Shown: positions 17,553 through 26,577 of the stretch, in pieces
Position numbering within the stretch: the stretch's first letter is position 1
How the letters are laid out: the number at the start of each line of letters is the position of its first letter
Assembly (NCBI GenBank): GCA_963810485.1
Contig: CAWENQ010000004.1
Location: 496,001-560,000 of the forward strand
Length of the DNA: 64,000 nt
Source: DATKFM01 sp963810485
GTDB lineage: Bacteria > Pseudomonadota > Alphaproteobacteria > Dongiales > Dongiaceae
Direction of reading: 5' to 3'
Made by a program: the position numbers and the translations under genes
Notes under the pieces: model-generated
Told to the model about the DNA's origin: nothing
The model's input: only the letters and a program-made list of their open reading frames with translations
Databases searched by the model: none

Positions 17553-18875
17553 ATGCAACGCCCCAAGAGTTTCAAATTGGGACTCATGGTTTCCGCTAGT
17601 GCGCTGGCGCTGGTCATGATGGCCGCACCATTTACACCCGACGTTAGCCAGATCCAGTTCAAGGCGGTGAACGCTGAGGCTGCATCGGCAAGTGCGTCGT
17701 CGGAAAGCCATTCGTCCGGTAGCGCAGGCGGGGGTTCAGCGAGTTCTAATTCAAGTGCCGGCGCCTCCGCGGAAGGCGCGGGCGCGTCCGCGAGTTCCAA
17801 TGCGGGTTCAAGTGCCAGCTCTGGCGGTTCCAGCGCTTCGTCTAACGCCGGTGCTTCCGCAGCGGGCTCCGACGGGACAGATACGTCCAGCGACGCCTCC
17901 AGCGGATCGACCGCTGGCGGCGGGAGTGCCGCTGCCGATGTGGATGTCAGCGGCAGCGGGCCCGGCGCCTCGGCGACCGGCAGCGCGACGGCGACCTACA
18001 CCGATGACGAAACCACGTCCACGGCGACCGTGAACGGGGCCGTCGAAGGCTTGGGCACGGCCGCCGGCCATGCAGAAGCCAGCGGCGATAGCGAGACCAC
18101 CAGCGGTCCTGGCTCCGCGACGTCTCATTCCCAGGCGGCAGCGGAAGCCGACGTCCAGACCTCGGGCGGCGGCACGGCCGATGCGGGCGCCTCATCCACC
18201 AGCACGGGATCGGCTGACAGTGGCGACGGTGCCACGGCCGACACCTCGGCGTCGGCGGAGGCGAACGCAAGTTCGAGCGGCGACGGCAGCGCAGCGTCGA
18301 GCGCCGACTCCGCATCGGACGCGTCAGCGTCGATCGATGCTGAAGGGAATGTCGCAACCGACGCCAGCGCCTCGGCGAATGCCGCCGTGGACACTGAAGG
18401 CGATGGCGCTGCCGGCAGTGCCGCCGGCGGGTCCACCGCTGCTGCGGAAGCTGGCGTAGACGGCGGAGCAAGCTCCACGTCCAATGCGGCCGCCAACGCG
18501 GCTGTCGAAATCGAAGCCCCCGGCGACGGCGACGGTGATGGAGACGGCGACGGCGACGGTGATGGAGACGGCGACGGCGACGGTGATGGAGACGGCGACG
18601 GCGACGGTGATGGAGACGGCGACGGCGACGGTGATGGAGACGGCGACGGCGACGGTGATGGAGACGGCGACGGCGACGGTGATGGAGACGGCGACGGCGA
18701 CGGTGATGGAGACGGCGACGGCGACGGTGATGGAGACGGCGACGGCGACGGCGACGGAGATGGTGACGGCGATGGCGATGCCGATGAGTTGGCCGCCCTT
18801 CCGATCATCACCACCGACGGCAACACCGCGAACGCGTCGGCTCAGGTCACCGTTGACGAAGGAAATCTCTGGTAA
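17553..18875 (+). CDS. Exported Ser/Ala/Gly-rich protein with poly(Gly-Asp) tract
   Basis: GAGGAG lies 7 nt before the ATG at 17553. The 440-residue product starts with a Lys/Arg n-region and a hydrophobic core (LGLMVSASALALVMM), with a probable cleavage site before ASASAS. About 290 residues of low-complexity Ser/Ala/Gly/Thr/Asp sequence follow. Then comes an unbroken run of Gly-Asp dipeptides encoded by 18522-18785, and a short tail with ALPIITTDGNTANASAQVTV. No known domain was recognised. The composition is strongly acidic and would be extended and possibly Ca-binding. It is followed by two further exported-protein genes and preceded by an ECF-type promoter, suggesting a cell-surface or matrix role. 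Confidence 0.8.
   Translation: MQRPKSFKLGLMVSASALALVMMAAPFTPDVSQIQFKAVNAEAASASASSESHSSGSAGGGSASSNSSAGASAEGAGASASSNAGSSASSGGSSASSNAGASAAGSDGTDTSSDASSGSTAGGGSAAADVDVSGSGPGASATGSATATYTDDETTSTATVNGAVEGLGTAAGHAEASGDSETTSGPGSATSHSQAAAEADVQTSGGGTADAGASSTSTGSADSGDGATADTSASAEANASSSGDGSAASSADSASDASASIDAEGNVATDASASANAAVDTEGDGAAGSAAGGSTAAAEAGVDGGASSTSNAAANAAVEIEAPGDGDGDGDGDGDGDGDGDGDGDGDGDGDGDGDGDGDGDGDGDGDGDGDGDGDGDGDGDGDGDGDGDGDGDGDGDGDGDGDGDGDGDADELAALPIITTDGNTANASAQVTVDEGNLW
18522..18785 (+). repeat. Tandem 24-bp repeat encoding (Gly-Asp)n
   Basis: Nine perfect copies of a 24-bp unit (GGCGAC, GGCGAC, GGTGAT, GGAGAC) run from 18522 to 18737, followed by degenerate 6-bp GGNGAY units to 18785. The repeats are contiguous without spacers and stay in frame, giving 44 dipeptides (the last one Ala-Asp). 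Perfect identity of the units, including synonymous bases, points to recent expansion by slippage or unequal crossover. Confidence 0.95.
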
Positions 18876-18902
18876 GTCAAACGGATAACCTGGTGTGAGG
18901 CC

Positions 18903-18936
18903 ACGGCCGGTTCGTTCGAAAGAGCGAGCCGGCCGT
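18903..18936 (+). other. Intercistronic hairpin
   Basis: ACGGCCGGTTCG (18903-18914) pairs with CGAGCCGGCCGT (18925-18936) with one G-T wobble and a 10-nt loop. No T-run follows, so it is not a classical terminator. It may stabilise the upstream transcript end or reduce read-through between the first and second exported-protein genes. Confidence 0.5.
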
Positions 18937-18978
18937 TAGGCTGTCCGACGCACTCAAGATCGAATAGGAGTACGCACG

Positions 18979-19362
18979 ATGGACGGAATCTCGCTGAGGA
19001 AGTCTCGATGGGGCGGAACCAATAGGGCGACGGCTGGTTTGTTGCGGTATGCGGCGCCTGTGGCAGCCTTGTGTCTGGGACTTGTTGTCTATCCGGTTTT
19101 CCCAATTTCAGCGGAGGACACCGCCATGCCAACCGCCGGTAACAAAGCTGCGGCGACAACCGATGCCAATGTTTCCAAAACCACGACAGGGGGTTGCAAG
19201 GTTTCGGCATCGGCCTCCTCAAGCAGCTCCAGCACCGGTAGCGGCGAAACTGTCACACGGGAATCCCACAAGTCCGTCGAGGGGCCCTGCGGCAGCGCGA
19301 CCGCCAATGCAAAATCCACAAGCGGGAATGGAGCAGGTGAATCAAATGGACAGGCTGAATGA
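18979..19362 (+). CDS. Small exported Ser-rich protein
   Basis: AGGAG stands 8 nt before the ATG. The 127-residue product has a basic n-region, a hydrophobic segment at about residues 22-43 (LLRYAAPVAALCLGLVVYP) and then a low-complexity Ser/Thr/Gly/Ala region. Two Cys residues in that region (GGCKVSAS and EGPCGSATA) could form a disulfide. No family was recognised. It resembles its upstream neighbour in composition, and its stop lies 16 nt before the lipoprotein start, so the three genes form one operon. Confidence 0.65.
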   Translation: MDGISLRKSRWGGTNRATAGLLRYAAPVAALCLGLVVYPVFPISAEDTAMPTAGNKAAATTDANVSKTTTGGCKVSASASSSSSSTGSGETVTRESHKSVEGPCGSATANAKSTSGNGAGESNGQAE

Positions 19363-19378
19363 CAGGGAAGTGTCCCGA

Positions 19379-20413
19379 ATGGTGCGTGCGGCAGCATGTG
19401 TGGCTCTGGTTGGCCTACTGGGAGCCTGCGGCAGCAGCGATTCGAGCGGGCCGGCGCAGCAGACCACACTAAGACCTGATGGCATCTACATCGTTCAGGA
19501 TGGCAAGGCGGGCCGCCTGAATGAGGATCCTGACAAGATCGTCAAGACGTGGGATCAAAGAACGAACCTCACACCCAATGTCCAGTTTCTGGTCATCGAT
19601 CCCTCGGTTGCGGCTCGCCCGCCCAATGCCGATTCCATCTCACTGCAGCGGGTTTCCAAGGTCCGGAGCGTGGTGAACGCCAATGGCAAGGCCAAGAAGA
19701 CGACCAAATCCGAATGGGTTGTCGCGAACCTGCCTGAGGACAGGATCCCCGTAACCGTCGTCCGTGACTCAGATACATCGCGCCAATTGCGCGTCACGGC
19801 CAATCAGCCGCTGGCCGCCGGCCTCTATTCCATCACCTACAATACTGGCGTGGAACGGGTTGGCGGGCGCTTTGGCGTGGGCTGGGCCGCCGCAGACAAG
19901 ACCCAATATGCCAGCCAGCACTGCGTCGATCGTTATGCCGGGAATCCGGCCAGCTATCGTCCTTGCAGCGAATTCGTGGCTGCAAAGCCCAAGGCTGCCG
20001 CAAAGCCGGTACAACAAGCTACCGCAAAGACCGCCGTGCAGCGCACCACGGCATTGGGACCAATCGAGATTTCCGGGTTGAAAGTCCAGAAGGAGATCGT
20101 CGGCGGCAAACCGCTGCTGGTTCTGCAAGGCCAAATGGTGAATGTCACGTCTTCGCCGCAGAAAGTGCCGTTGCTGATCGCGATCGTGACCGACAAACAG
20201 GGCCGCGAACTTTCGCGCTGGTCATTCCGAACGCTGGCGGATCAATTGCCGCCCGGAGGAACCGCAACCTTCCAGACGTCGACCGACTCACCGCCCAAGG
20301 GTACGGCTCACATCGCAGTATTGACCCCCGACAGGCTGAAGCCGCAGCAGGAGGCGGAGTCCCAGCCGACGGATCCGTCATTCATGCAGGTACAGGAACT
20401 GCCCGCGCCCTAA
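19379..20413 (+). CDS. Lipoprotein with C-terminal DUF3426-like beta domain
   Basis: The ATG at 19379 gives MVRAAACVALVGLLGACGSS, a clear lipobox (LLGAC), with AGGGA upstream; an ATG at 19346 is an in-frame alternative. The 344-residue protein has an N-terminal part of unknown fold (PDGIYIVQDGKAGRLNEDP, then a conserved-looking VGRFGVGW-type segment with Cys residues in QHCVDRYAG and YRPCSEF). An Ala/Lys linker leads to a domain resembling DUF3426 (GKPLLVLQGQMVNVTSSPQK, then VPLLIAIVTDKQGRELSRW). It is the last gene of the ECF-associated operon and would be anchored in a membrane facing the periplasm or surface. Confidence 0.75.
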   Translation: MVRAAACVALVGLLGACGSSDSSGPAQQTTLRPDGIYIVQDGKAGRLNEDPDKIVKTWDQRTNLTPNVQFLVIDPSVAARPPNADSISLQRVSKVRSVVNANGKAKKTTKSEWVVANLPEDRIPVTVVRDSDTSRQLRVTANQPLAAGLYSITYNTGVERVGGRFGVGWAAADKTQYASQHCVDRYAGNPASYRPCSEFVAAKPKAAAKPVQQATAKTAVQRTTALGPIEISGLKVQKEIVGGKPLLVLQGQMVNVTSSPQKVPLLIAIVTDKQGRELSRWSFRTLADQLPPGGTATFQTSTDSPPKGTAHIAVLTPDRLKPQQEAESQPTDPSFMQVQELPAP

Positions 20414-20434
20414 GGCAGTTCGAGAGGACCGGCG

Positions 20435-20469
20435 CCCGCCGTCGCATTGACTTGCGGCGGCGGGTTTTT
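20435..20469 (+). terminator. Rho-independent terminator of the ECF-associated operon
   Basis: CCCGCCGTCGC (20435-20445) pairs with GCGGCGGCGGG (20454-20464) through 11 bp with one wobble and an 8-nt loop, followed by TTTTT. It lies 22 bp after the lipoprotein stop. Confidence 0.9.
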
Positions 20470-20677
20470 GCTGCCGGTCGACCATGCTCTTCCCATGACC
20501 GCTTGATCATCTGATTCCTTGCCTAAGGGGGCGGGACCGTAGATTCTGGACGTCTCCGAGGCAGGTCATTCCCTTCATTTCCCCTTGATCGCCATTCCGC
20601 AGAGCTTCCATCACCGGCGTACGGCCAAGCAGCCCGCTGCGTGGCATGTTTCGCCGCGCTGAGGGATGGCGCGCGGC

Positions 20678-22174
20678 ATGGAGTTCCTTCTCGGCATCGA
20701 TCAGGGGACGACGAACACCAAGGTCGTCCTGGTGGATGACCAGGCGCGGATACGGGCCGTCGCCGAGCGTCGCATCGCGACAAGTTCGCCGCAGCCGGGC
20801 TGGGTCGAGCAGGATCCGGAGGCGATGCTTCGCAATGTCCTGGACTGCATCCGCGATGTGCTGGCGCAAGGCGGCGTCGCACCCGGCAAGATCGCCGGCG
20901 CCGGAATCTGCAATCAGACCGAAACATTGGTGGTGTGGGACACGGCGACCAGCCGGCCGCTGCATCCTGCCATCGTCTGGCAATGCCGCCGCAGCCAGGC
21001 CGATGCCCAGGCCGTGCAGCAGAGTGACGCGGAAATCGGCGCAAAGACCGGGCTCGATCTGGATCCGACCTTCACCGCCACCAAGCTGCGCTGGCTGGGG
21101 CGCGAGCGGCCAGACATTGCGGCGCGGCTTGTAAGCGGCCAAGCGCTCTGGGGCACGGTGGATAGCTGGCTGGTCTATGCCCTGTCCGGCGGCAGCGCCT
21201 ATGTCACCGAGCCGGGCAATGCCTCGCGCACTATGCTGTTCGACATCTCGAAACTGCGCTTCGACGACGAACTTTTCCGCATCTTCGGCCTGGCGCTCGC
21301 CCGGCGGCCGGAGGTGAGGCCGTCAGCCGCTCCGTTTGGACATTTCGCCAGGGATCATCTGGGTGCCGAAATACCGATCACGGGCATCCTCGGCGATCAG
21401 CAGGCGTCGCTGTTCGGCCATGGCTGTTTCGAGCCGGGCATGCTCAAGGCCAGCTTCGGCACCGGCGGATTCGTCTGGCTCAACGCGGGAGCGGCGCCAC
21501 CATCAGGCGACCGGCAGGGATTGCTGGCCACCATCGCCTGGCAATTGGACAAGCCGGCCTACGCGCTGGAAGGCTTCGTCATGTATGCGGGTGCTGTTGT
21601 CGACTGGCTGCTGCGTATCCTGGACCTTGGCAGCGAGCCCGAGGCCATCACGCGATTGGCCCGGGAGGCCCCGCAAACCGGCGGCGTCACCGTCGTTCCC
21701 GCTTTTCAGGGCCTGGGTTCGCCCTGGTGGGACGCTGAAGCCCGCGCCTCCATTCTCGGCCTTTCCGCGGGCTCCGAGCGCGCGCAAATCTGCCGCGCGG
21801 GACTGGAGGCCATCTGCTTTCAGACCCGCGCCGTGCTGGAGGCGATGGCCCGCGTCAGCGGCAAGCCGGCCACGCTGGTCAGCGTCGATGGCGGCATGAC
21901 CCGCAGCGACGAGATCATGGCCATGCAGGCGGCGGTGCTGAAAACGCCGCTGCGGCGCGCCGCCACCGTCCATGTGGCGGCGCTGGGCGCCGCGCTGATG
22001 GCGGGCATCGGCGCCGGACTGTGGAAGGGCACGGCAGAAATCAATCCACTCATGGGAGCCGGCAGCCCGGTCGACGATACAAGCTTTGCCGCAGAGCCCT
22101 GGGACGACCGCTACGCGCATTGGCGCGCTGCCGTCGACCTGACGCGGCAATGGAAGATCCATGGACGCGCCTAA
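20678..22174 (+). CDS. FGGY-family carbohydrate kinase (glycerol kinase-like)
   Basis: The product (498 residues from the ATG at 20678; an ATG at 20666 is also possible) begins with the FGGY phosphate-binding motif GIDQGTTNTKVVLVD. It has a GILGDQQASLFGHG region, KASFGTGGFVWLN, and the C-terminal FGGY signature region with VSVDGGMTRSDEIMAMQAA. It phosphorylates a polyol or sugar with ATP. The gene overlaps glpD by 14 bp, which favours glycerol as substrate, but no glpF or glpR is present and the sequence is divergent from typical GlpK. Confidence 0.85.
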   Translation: MEFLLGIDQGTTNTKVVLVDDQARIRAVAERRIATSSPQPGWVEQDPEAMLRNVLDCIRDVLAQGGVAPGKIAGAGICNQTETLVVWDTATSRPLHPAIVWQCRRSQADAQAVQQSDAEIGAKTGLDLDPTFTATKLRWLGRERPDIAARLVSGQALWGTVDSWLVYALSGGSAYVTEPGNASRTMLFDISKLRFDDELFRIFGLALARRPEVRPSAAPFGHFARDHLGAEIPITGILGDQQASLFGHGCFEPGMLKASFGTGGFVWLNAGAAPPSGDRQGLLATIAWQLDKPAYALEGFVMYAGAVVDWLLRILDLGSEPEAITRLAREAPQTGGVTVVPAFQGLGSPWWDAEARASILGLSAGSERAQICRAGLEAICFQTRAVLEAMARVSGKPATLVSVDGGMTRSDEIMAMQAAVLKTPLRRAATVHVAALGAALMAGIGAGLWKGTAEINPLMGAGSPVDDTSFAAEPWDDRYAHWRAAVDLTRQWKIHGRA

Positions 22175-23696
22175 CGCCCGGCCGGATTGCGACCTCCTGG
22201 TCATCGGCGGCGGCATCAATGGCGCCGCCATCGCCTGCGATGCCGCCGGCCGCGGCGGCGCCGTGATCCTGGCGGAGCAGCGGGATTTCGCCGAGGGCAC
22301 ATCGTCGCGGTCGTCCAAGCTGATCCATGGCGGCCTGCGCTATCTCGAGACCTATGATTTCCGCATGGTGCGGGAAGCGTTGATCGAACGCGAAATCCTC
22401 ATGGCCAAGGCGGCGCATCTGGTGCGGCCCTTGCGGCTGGTGCTGCCCCACGTCGCCGGCCAGCGGCCACTGTGGATGATCCGGCTTGGCCTGTTTCTCT
22501 ATGACCATATCGCGCCGCGCCGGCATCTTGCGGCGTCGGAAACGCTGGATCTGGCCAGTCATCCGGCCGGTAAGGCTCTCAAGCCGGAATACCGGCGCGC
22601 GTTTGCCTATTCCGACTGCCGCGGCGACGACGCGCGGCTGGTGATCGCCAATCTGCTGGGCGCGCAACGTCATGGCGCAACGATCCTGGCGCGGCATGCT
22701 TTCGTTTCCGCCGAGCGCGACGGCCCGCTATGGCGCTGTCGGTTGAAGAACATGGAGACGGGCGGGCAGCGGGATGTTGCGGCGCGGGCGATCGCCAACG
22801 CCGCCGGTCCCTGGGTGATGCAGGCCGCGGGCACCATCGGCGGCTTTAGGACAGCGCGAAAATTGCGGCTGGTGAAGGGCAGCCACCTTGTTGTGCGACG
22901 GCAATGGCCGGAGGAGCATGGCTATTTCCTGCAGACGGCCGACGGCCGCCTGATGGAGGCGTTTCCCTACGAGCAGGATTTCACCTCCATCGGCACCACC
23001 GACGAGCCTTGGGAAGGGGCACCAGAGGATGTCGCGATCGCCGAGAAAGAGATCGACTATATGTTGGCCGAGGTGAACCGCTTCTTCCGCCGACCCGTGA
23101 CCCGCGGCGACATTGTCTGGCAATATGCGGGCGTGCGTCCCCTCTTCGAGGTGGGCGGCGGCCGCGACGCCAATCTATCCACGCTCACGCGCGATTACTC
23201 ATTCGAGATCGACCACGCCGATGGGCAAGCCGCGCTGCTGACGGTCTTCGGCGGCAAGCTCACCACCCACCGCAAGATGGCCGAGCAGGCGGTGGATAAA
23301 CTGGCGCCGCTCCTCAACTTCCCATCGCAATGCCGCACGGCGACAGAACACCTCCCCGGCGGCAACTTCGGCGGCGCCGGTTACGAGAACATCGGCTTTC
23401 ATCTAACGCGCGATTATCCGGGCTTGCCGATACGCCAACTCAGCCGATATGCAAGGCTCTACGGCATGCGCATGTTTGAACTGCTCGGCAATGCCAACAG
23501 GCCCGAAGATCTTGGTCAATACTTCGGCGCCGACCTGCAGGCCCGCGAAGTCGATTTCTTGATGCAGACTGAGTGGGCCCGGACGGCCGAGGACATCGTA
23601 TGGCGGCGGACCAAGCTAGGCCTGCGGCTGACGGCGGCGGAGATCGAAGCTTTAGCTGAATACGTGCAAGCCAATCGGCCTAGGCAGTCAGCGTAG
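22161..23696 (+). CDS. glpD: Glycerol-3-phosphate dehydrogenase (FAD-dependent)
   Basis: The 511-residue protein opens with the FAD-binding Rossmann motif DLLVIGGGINGAAIACDAAGRG and the family motif GTSSRSSKLIHGGLRYLE. Later blocks (ANAAGPW, EVNRFFRRPVTRGDIVWQYAGVRPL, and TVFGGKLTTHRKMAEQ) match aerobic GlpD. It oxidises glycerol 3-phosphate to dihydroxyacetone phosphate at the membrane and passes electrons to quinone. The gene is translationally coupled to the FGGY kinase upstream. Confidence 0.93.
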   Translation: MDAPNARPDCDLLVIGGGINGAAIACDAAGRGGAVILAEQRDFAEGTSSRSSKLIHGGLRYLETYDFRMVREALIEREILMAKAAHLVRPLRLVLPHVAGQRPLWMIRLGLFLYDHIAPRRHLAASETLDLASHPAGKALKPEYRRAFAYSDCRGDDARLVIANLLGAQRHGATILARHAFVSAERDGPLWRCRLKNMETGGQRDVAARAIANAAGPWVMQAAGTIGGFRTARKLRLVKGSHLVVRRQWPEEHGYFLQTADGRLMEAFPYEQDFTSIGTTDEPWEGAPEDVAIAEKEIDYMLAEVNRFFRRPVTRGDIVWQYAGVRPLFEVGGGRDANLSTLTRDYSFEIDHADGQAALLTVFGGKLTTHRKMAEQAVDKLAPLLNFPSQCRTATEHLPGGNFGGAGYENIGFHLTRDYPGLPIRQLSRYARLYGMRMFELLGNANRPEDLGQYFGADLQAREVDFLMQTEWARTAEDIVWRRTKLGLRLTAAEIEALAEYVQANRPRQSA

Positions 23697-23848
23697 GGCT
23701 GCCATGCGGAAAGCTAGGCCGCGGGACGGCAGTTTCCCGGCGGTTCCTATATTGCCCACCTCGGGCGGCGGTGCCACATAAGCGGCTTCCGGAAGCGGGT
23801 GGCCGGCAGTCCGGCCGCCAACGTCCTCCGTGGAACCAAGGTATCGCT

Positions 23849-24712
23849 ATGACCACCGCTACCAAGACCAAAGCCGCCGCCAGCACCGAGCGCAAGGTCC
23901 TGCGCCTGGTCCGCGGCCAGGAAACCAGCGACGGCGCCGGCGTCAGCCTGAAGCGCGTGATCGGCGGCCAGGCATTGCCGCAGGTCGATCCGTTCCTGCT
24001 GTTCGACGAGTTCGGCTCCGACGATCCCAGCGGCTACATCGCCGGCTTTCCGGATCATCCGCACCGGGGCTTCGAGACGGTCACCTACATGCTCGACGGG
24101 CTGATGAAGCACCGCGACAACAAGGGCCATGAGGGTGTCATCGGTCCCGGGGCCGTGCAGTGGATGACCGCGGGGAGCGGCTTGATTCATTCGGAGATGC
24201 CGCAGCAGTCCGAAGGGCTGATGCGGGGCTTTCAGCTCTGGGTCAATCTGCCGGCCAAGGACAAGATGCGTGCGCCGCGTTATCAGGAGATTCCGGCCGA
24301 CCGCTTTGTCCAGCACAAGGCGGCGCCCGGCGTGACGCTCAAGGTTATCGCCGGCACGGTCGGCGGCGTGACCGGCCCGGTCACTGATATCGCCATCGAT
24401 CCGGTCTATGTGGACCTGCGGCTCGACGGCGGTGCGGCCCATCGCATCGACCTGCCCGCCGGGCATCAGGCGTTCGCCTATCTGTTCGGCGGCACGGCGC
24501 GGATCGGCGGCACGGATGTCACAGCCGGCCATTTGGCTCTGCTGGATAACGGCGACCACGTCGCCGCCACCGCCGGGCCGGACGGCGCGGCGCTTGTCGT
24601 CATCGCCGGACAGCCAATCAAGGAGCCGATCGCGCGCTATGGTCCCTTCGTGATGAACACGCGCGAGGAGATCGAACAGGCATTCCGCGATTATCAGGAA
24701 GGCCGGTTCTAG
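23849..24712 (+). CDS. Pirin-family protein
   Basis: This 287-residue bicupin has the pirin N-terminal signature FLLFDEFGSDDPSGYIAGFPDHPHRGFETVTYM, here read in parts: PDHPHRG supplies the metal-binding His pair, and HSEMPQQSEGLMRGFQLWVNLP follows. Pirins are cytosolic metal proteins, some with quercetinase activity and some acting on transcription or metabolism. Function here is unassigned. AAGG lies 7 nt upstream of the ATG at 23849. It is monocistronic or at the head of a short run with the HAD gene. Confidence 0.88.
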   Translation: MTTATKTKAAASTERKVLRLVRGQETSDGAGVSLKRVIGGQALPQVDPFLLFDEFGSDDPSGYIAGFPDHPHRGFETVTYMLDGLMKHRDNKGHEGVIGPGAVQWMTAGSGLIHSEMPQQSEGLMRGFQLWVNLPAKDKMRAPRYQEIPADRFVQHKAAPGVTLKVIAGTVGGVTGPVTDIAIDPVYVDLRLDGGAAHRIDLPAGHQAFAYLFGGTARIGGTDVTAGHLALLDNGDHVAATAGPDGAALVVIAGQPIKEPIARYGPFVMNTREEIEQAFRDYQEGRF

Positions 24713-24803
24713 CTCGCAACACGGCTGCGCGCCCCAGCCGTTAGCCGGATACGGAGCAATGTGGTAAGACCGCATCGCTCCGTCGCTTTCTGGTCACAAC
24801 TCG

Positions 24804-25487
24804 ATGAAGCCCACATCAGCGCCGAGTTTCCTCTTCGACCTCGACGGCACGCTGGTCGACAGCGTCTATCAGCATGTGCTGGCCTGGCATGAGGCGCTGG
24901 AGTCCTGCGGCATCGGCCTGCCGGTCTGGCGCATCCACCGGCGCATCGGCATGAGCGGCGGGCTGTTCACCAAGGCGCTGTTGCAGGAAACCGGCCATGA
25001 GATATCGCCCGAAGAGCGGGAGAAGCTCTACCGCCTCCATGCCGAAGGCTATGCGCGGCGGGCGGCGCAGATCCGGCCACTGCCGGGCGCCAGGGCGCTG
25101 CTGGATCATCTGACGGAGACCGGCGTCCCCTGGGCCGTCGCCACCAGCGGCCGCGTGGTGAGCGCCAGGCCGACCCTGGCGGTGTTGGGCATCGATATCG
25201 ACAAGGCGCCTGTCGTGACCCGCGACCAGGTGCGCTATGCCAAGCCCGACCCCGACCTGTTCCTGGCCGCCGCGGCCAAGATCAACATGCCGATCGAGCA
25301 GGCCATCGTGGTCGGCGACAGCGTCTGGGACCTACTGGCGGCGCGCCGTGCCGGCGCCCTGGGCATCGGCCTGCTGTCCGGCGGCTATGGCGCTGACGAG
25401 CTGGAGCGGGCCGGGGCGTTCCGCGTCTATGAGGACCCCGCCGATCTCCTGCGGCACCTCTATGAAGTGGGCGTGCGGCGGGACTGA
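24804..25487 (+). CDS. HAD-superfamily phosphatase
   Basis: The 227-residue protein carries HAD motif I as FLFDLDGTLVDS (nucleophile Asp12, acid Asp14), a helical cap domain, motif II in VATSGR, a motif III lysine in AKPDPDLF, and motif IV as VVGDSVWDLLAA. This order and a C1 cap match phosphoglycolate phosphatase and beta-phosphoglucomutase relatives. The substrate is unknown. It lies 14 bp upstream of the transporter gene and is probably cotranscribed with it. Confidence 0.88.
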   Translation: MKPTSAPSFLFDLDGTLVDSVYQHVLAWHEALESCGIGLPVWRIHRRIGMSGGLFTKALLQETGHEISPEEREKLYRLHAEGYARRAAQIRPLPGARALLDHLTETGVPWAVATSGRVVSARPTLAVLGIDIDKAPVVTRDQVRYAKPDPDLFLAAAAKINMPIEQAIVVGDSVWDLLAARRAGALGIGLLSGGYGADELERAGAFRVYEDPADLLRHLYEVGVRRD

Positions 25488-25501
25488 CGGCGGATCATCT
25501 T

Positions 25502-26428
25502 ATGAACAGCATTTCCCCAAGCGGCGCCCCCGGTGCCGCCGCCTACCGCGCGATCGGCGTGCTGTTGGCGGTGGTATCGATCCTGGCCTTCTCCATCCGG
25601 CCGGTCTTCATCAAGCTTGCCTACAGCTATGTCACCGATCCCATCACGCTGCTGGCGCTGCGGATGATCTTCTCCCTGCCCTTCCTGCTGGCCGCCGCCT
25701 GGTGGACCCAGCGGGGCAGCCGGGTTCGGCTGACGCGCAAGGATCTGGGCGTGGTGTTCCTGCTGGGCTGCCTGGGCTACTACCTGGCCAGTTTCCTGGA
25801 TTTCCTGGGGCTGCAATATGTCGGCGCCGGCATCGGCCGGCTGATCCTGTTCATCTACCCGACGCTGGTCGTCATCCTCTCCGCTGTGTTTCTGAAGAAG
25901 CCGGTGAAGCGGAGGGACGTGATCGCGCTGGCCGTCACCTACGCCGGCGTGGCGCTGGTGGCCTCGCGCTATCTGGGCGGCGAGAACGCCAATTTCTTCC
26001 TGGGCGCCATGCTGGTCTTCGGCAGCGCCACGGCCTATGCGGTCTACCTGGTGATCGGCAGCCATGTGGTCCACTCCATCGGCTCCATGCGGTTTGCCGC
26101 CTACGCCACCAGCGTGGCCGGGGTGATGGCGATCCTGCAGTTCTTCGCCCTGCGGCCGATGTCCGCCCTTGATCTGCCCTGGCAGGTCTATGGCCTGGCG
26201 GTGCTGATCGCCGTGGTCAGCACGGTCATTCCGATCTTCATGACCGCCGAGGCCCTGAAGCGGATCGGCGCCAATGACGTGGCCATGATCGGCGCACTCG
26301 GCCCGGTTTCTGCCATCTTTCTGGGTTACGTGGGCCTGGAAGAGACCTTGACGCTGGTCCAGGTGGCCGGCGCGGTGTTGGTGCTGACCGGGGTGCTGCT
26401 GGTCAGCTTGAAGCCGGTTGGGAAATAA
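25502..26428 (+). CDS. DMT-superfamily transporter (EamA)
   Basis: This 308-residue integral membrane protein is built from two EamA repeats with about ten transmembrane helices. The first repeat spans roughly residues 15-150 (ending in VTYAGVALVASRYL). The second ends with the characteristic LGPVSAIFLGYVGLEETLTLVQVAGAVLVLTGVLL. Family members export amino acids, purines or other metabolites; no substrate can be inferred. It follows the HAD phosphatase gene by 14 bp. Confidence 0.9.
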   Translation: MNSISPSGAPGAAAYRAIGVLLAVVSILAFSIRPVFIKLAYSYVTDPITLLALRMIFSLPFLLAAAWWTQRGSRVRLTRKDLGVVFLLGCLGYYLASFLDFLGLQYVGAGIGRLILFIYPTLVVILSAVFLKKPVKRRDVIALAVTYAGVALVASRYLGGENANFFLGAMLVFGSATAYAVYLVIGSHVVHSIGSMRFAAYATSVAGVMAILQFFALRPMSALDLPWQVYGLAVLIAVVSTVIPIFMTAEALKRIGANDVAMIGALGPVSAIFLGYVGLEETLTLVQVAGAVLVLTGVLLVSLKPVGK

Positions 26429-26577
26429 ATGGCAAGCGAATCAACGATCTGTGTGATTTTTACCACAGTCCGCGGATTTCCGGCCCCGCGGTGACCGCCG
26501 CCACTGAATTCGGCTAACGGTATGTTAACCATAGTGGCATAAAAGGTACGCAGGATTCAAAAGCTGGGGTGGGCGCT

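Noticed and set aside
18522..18785. Possible CRISPR array
   Set aside because: The 24-bp units are contiguous, without spacers, and keep a coding frame.
18125..18826. Antisense frame encoding a long Pro-Ser repeat
   Set aside because: It is simply the complement of the Gly-Asp repeat; the sense gene has a signal peptide, ribosome-binding site and promoter.
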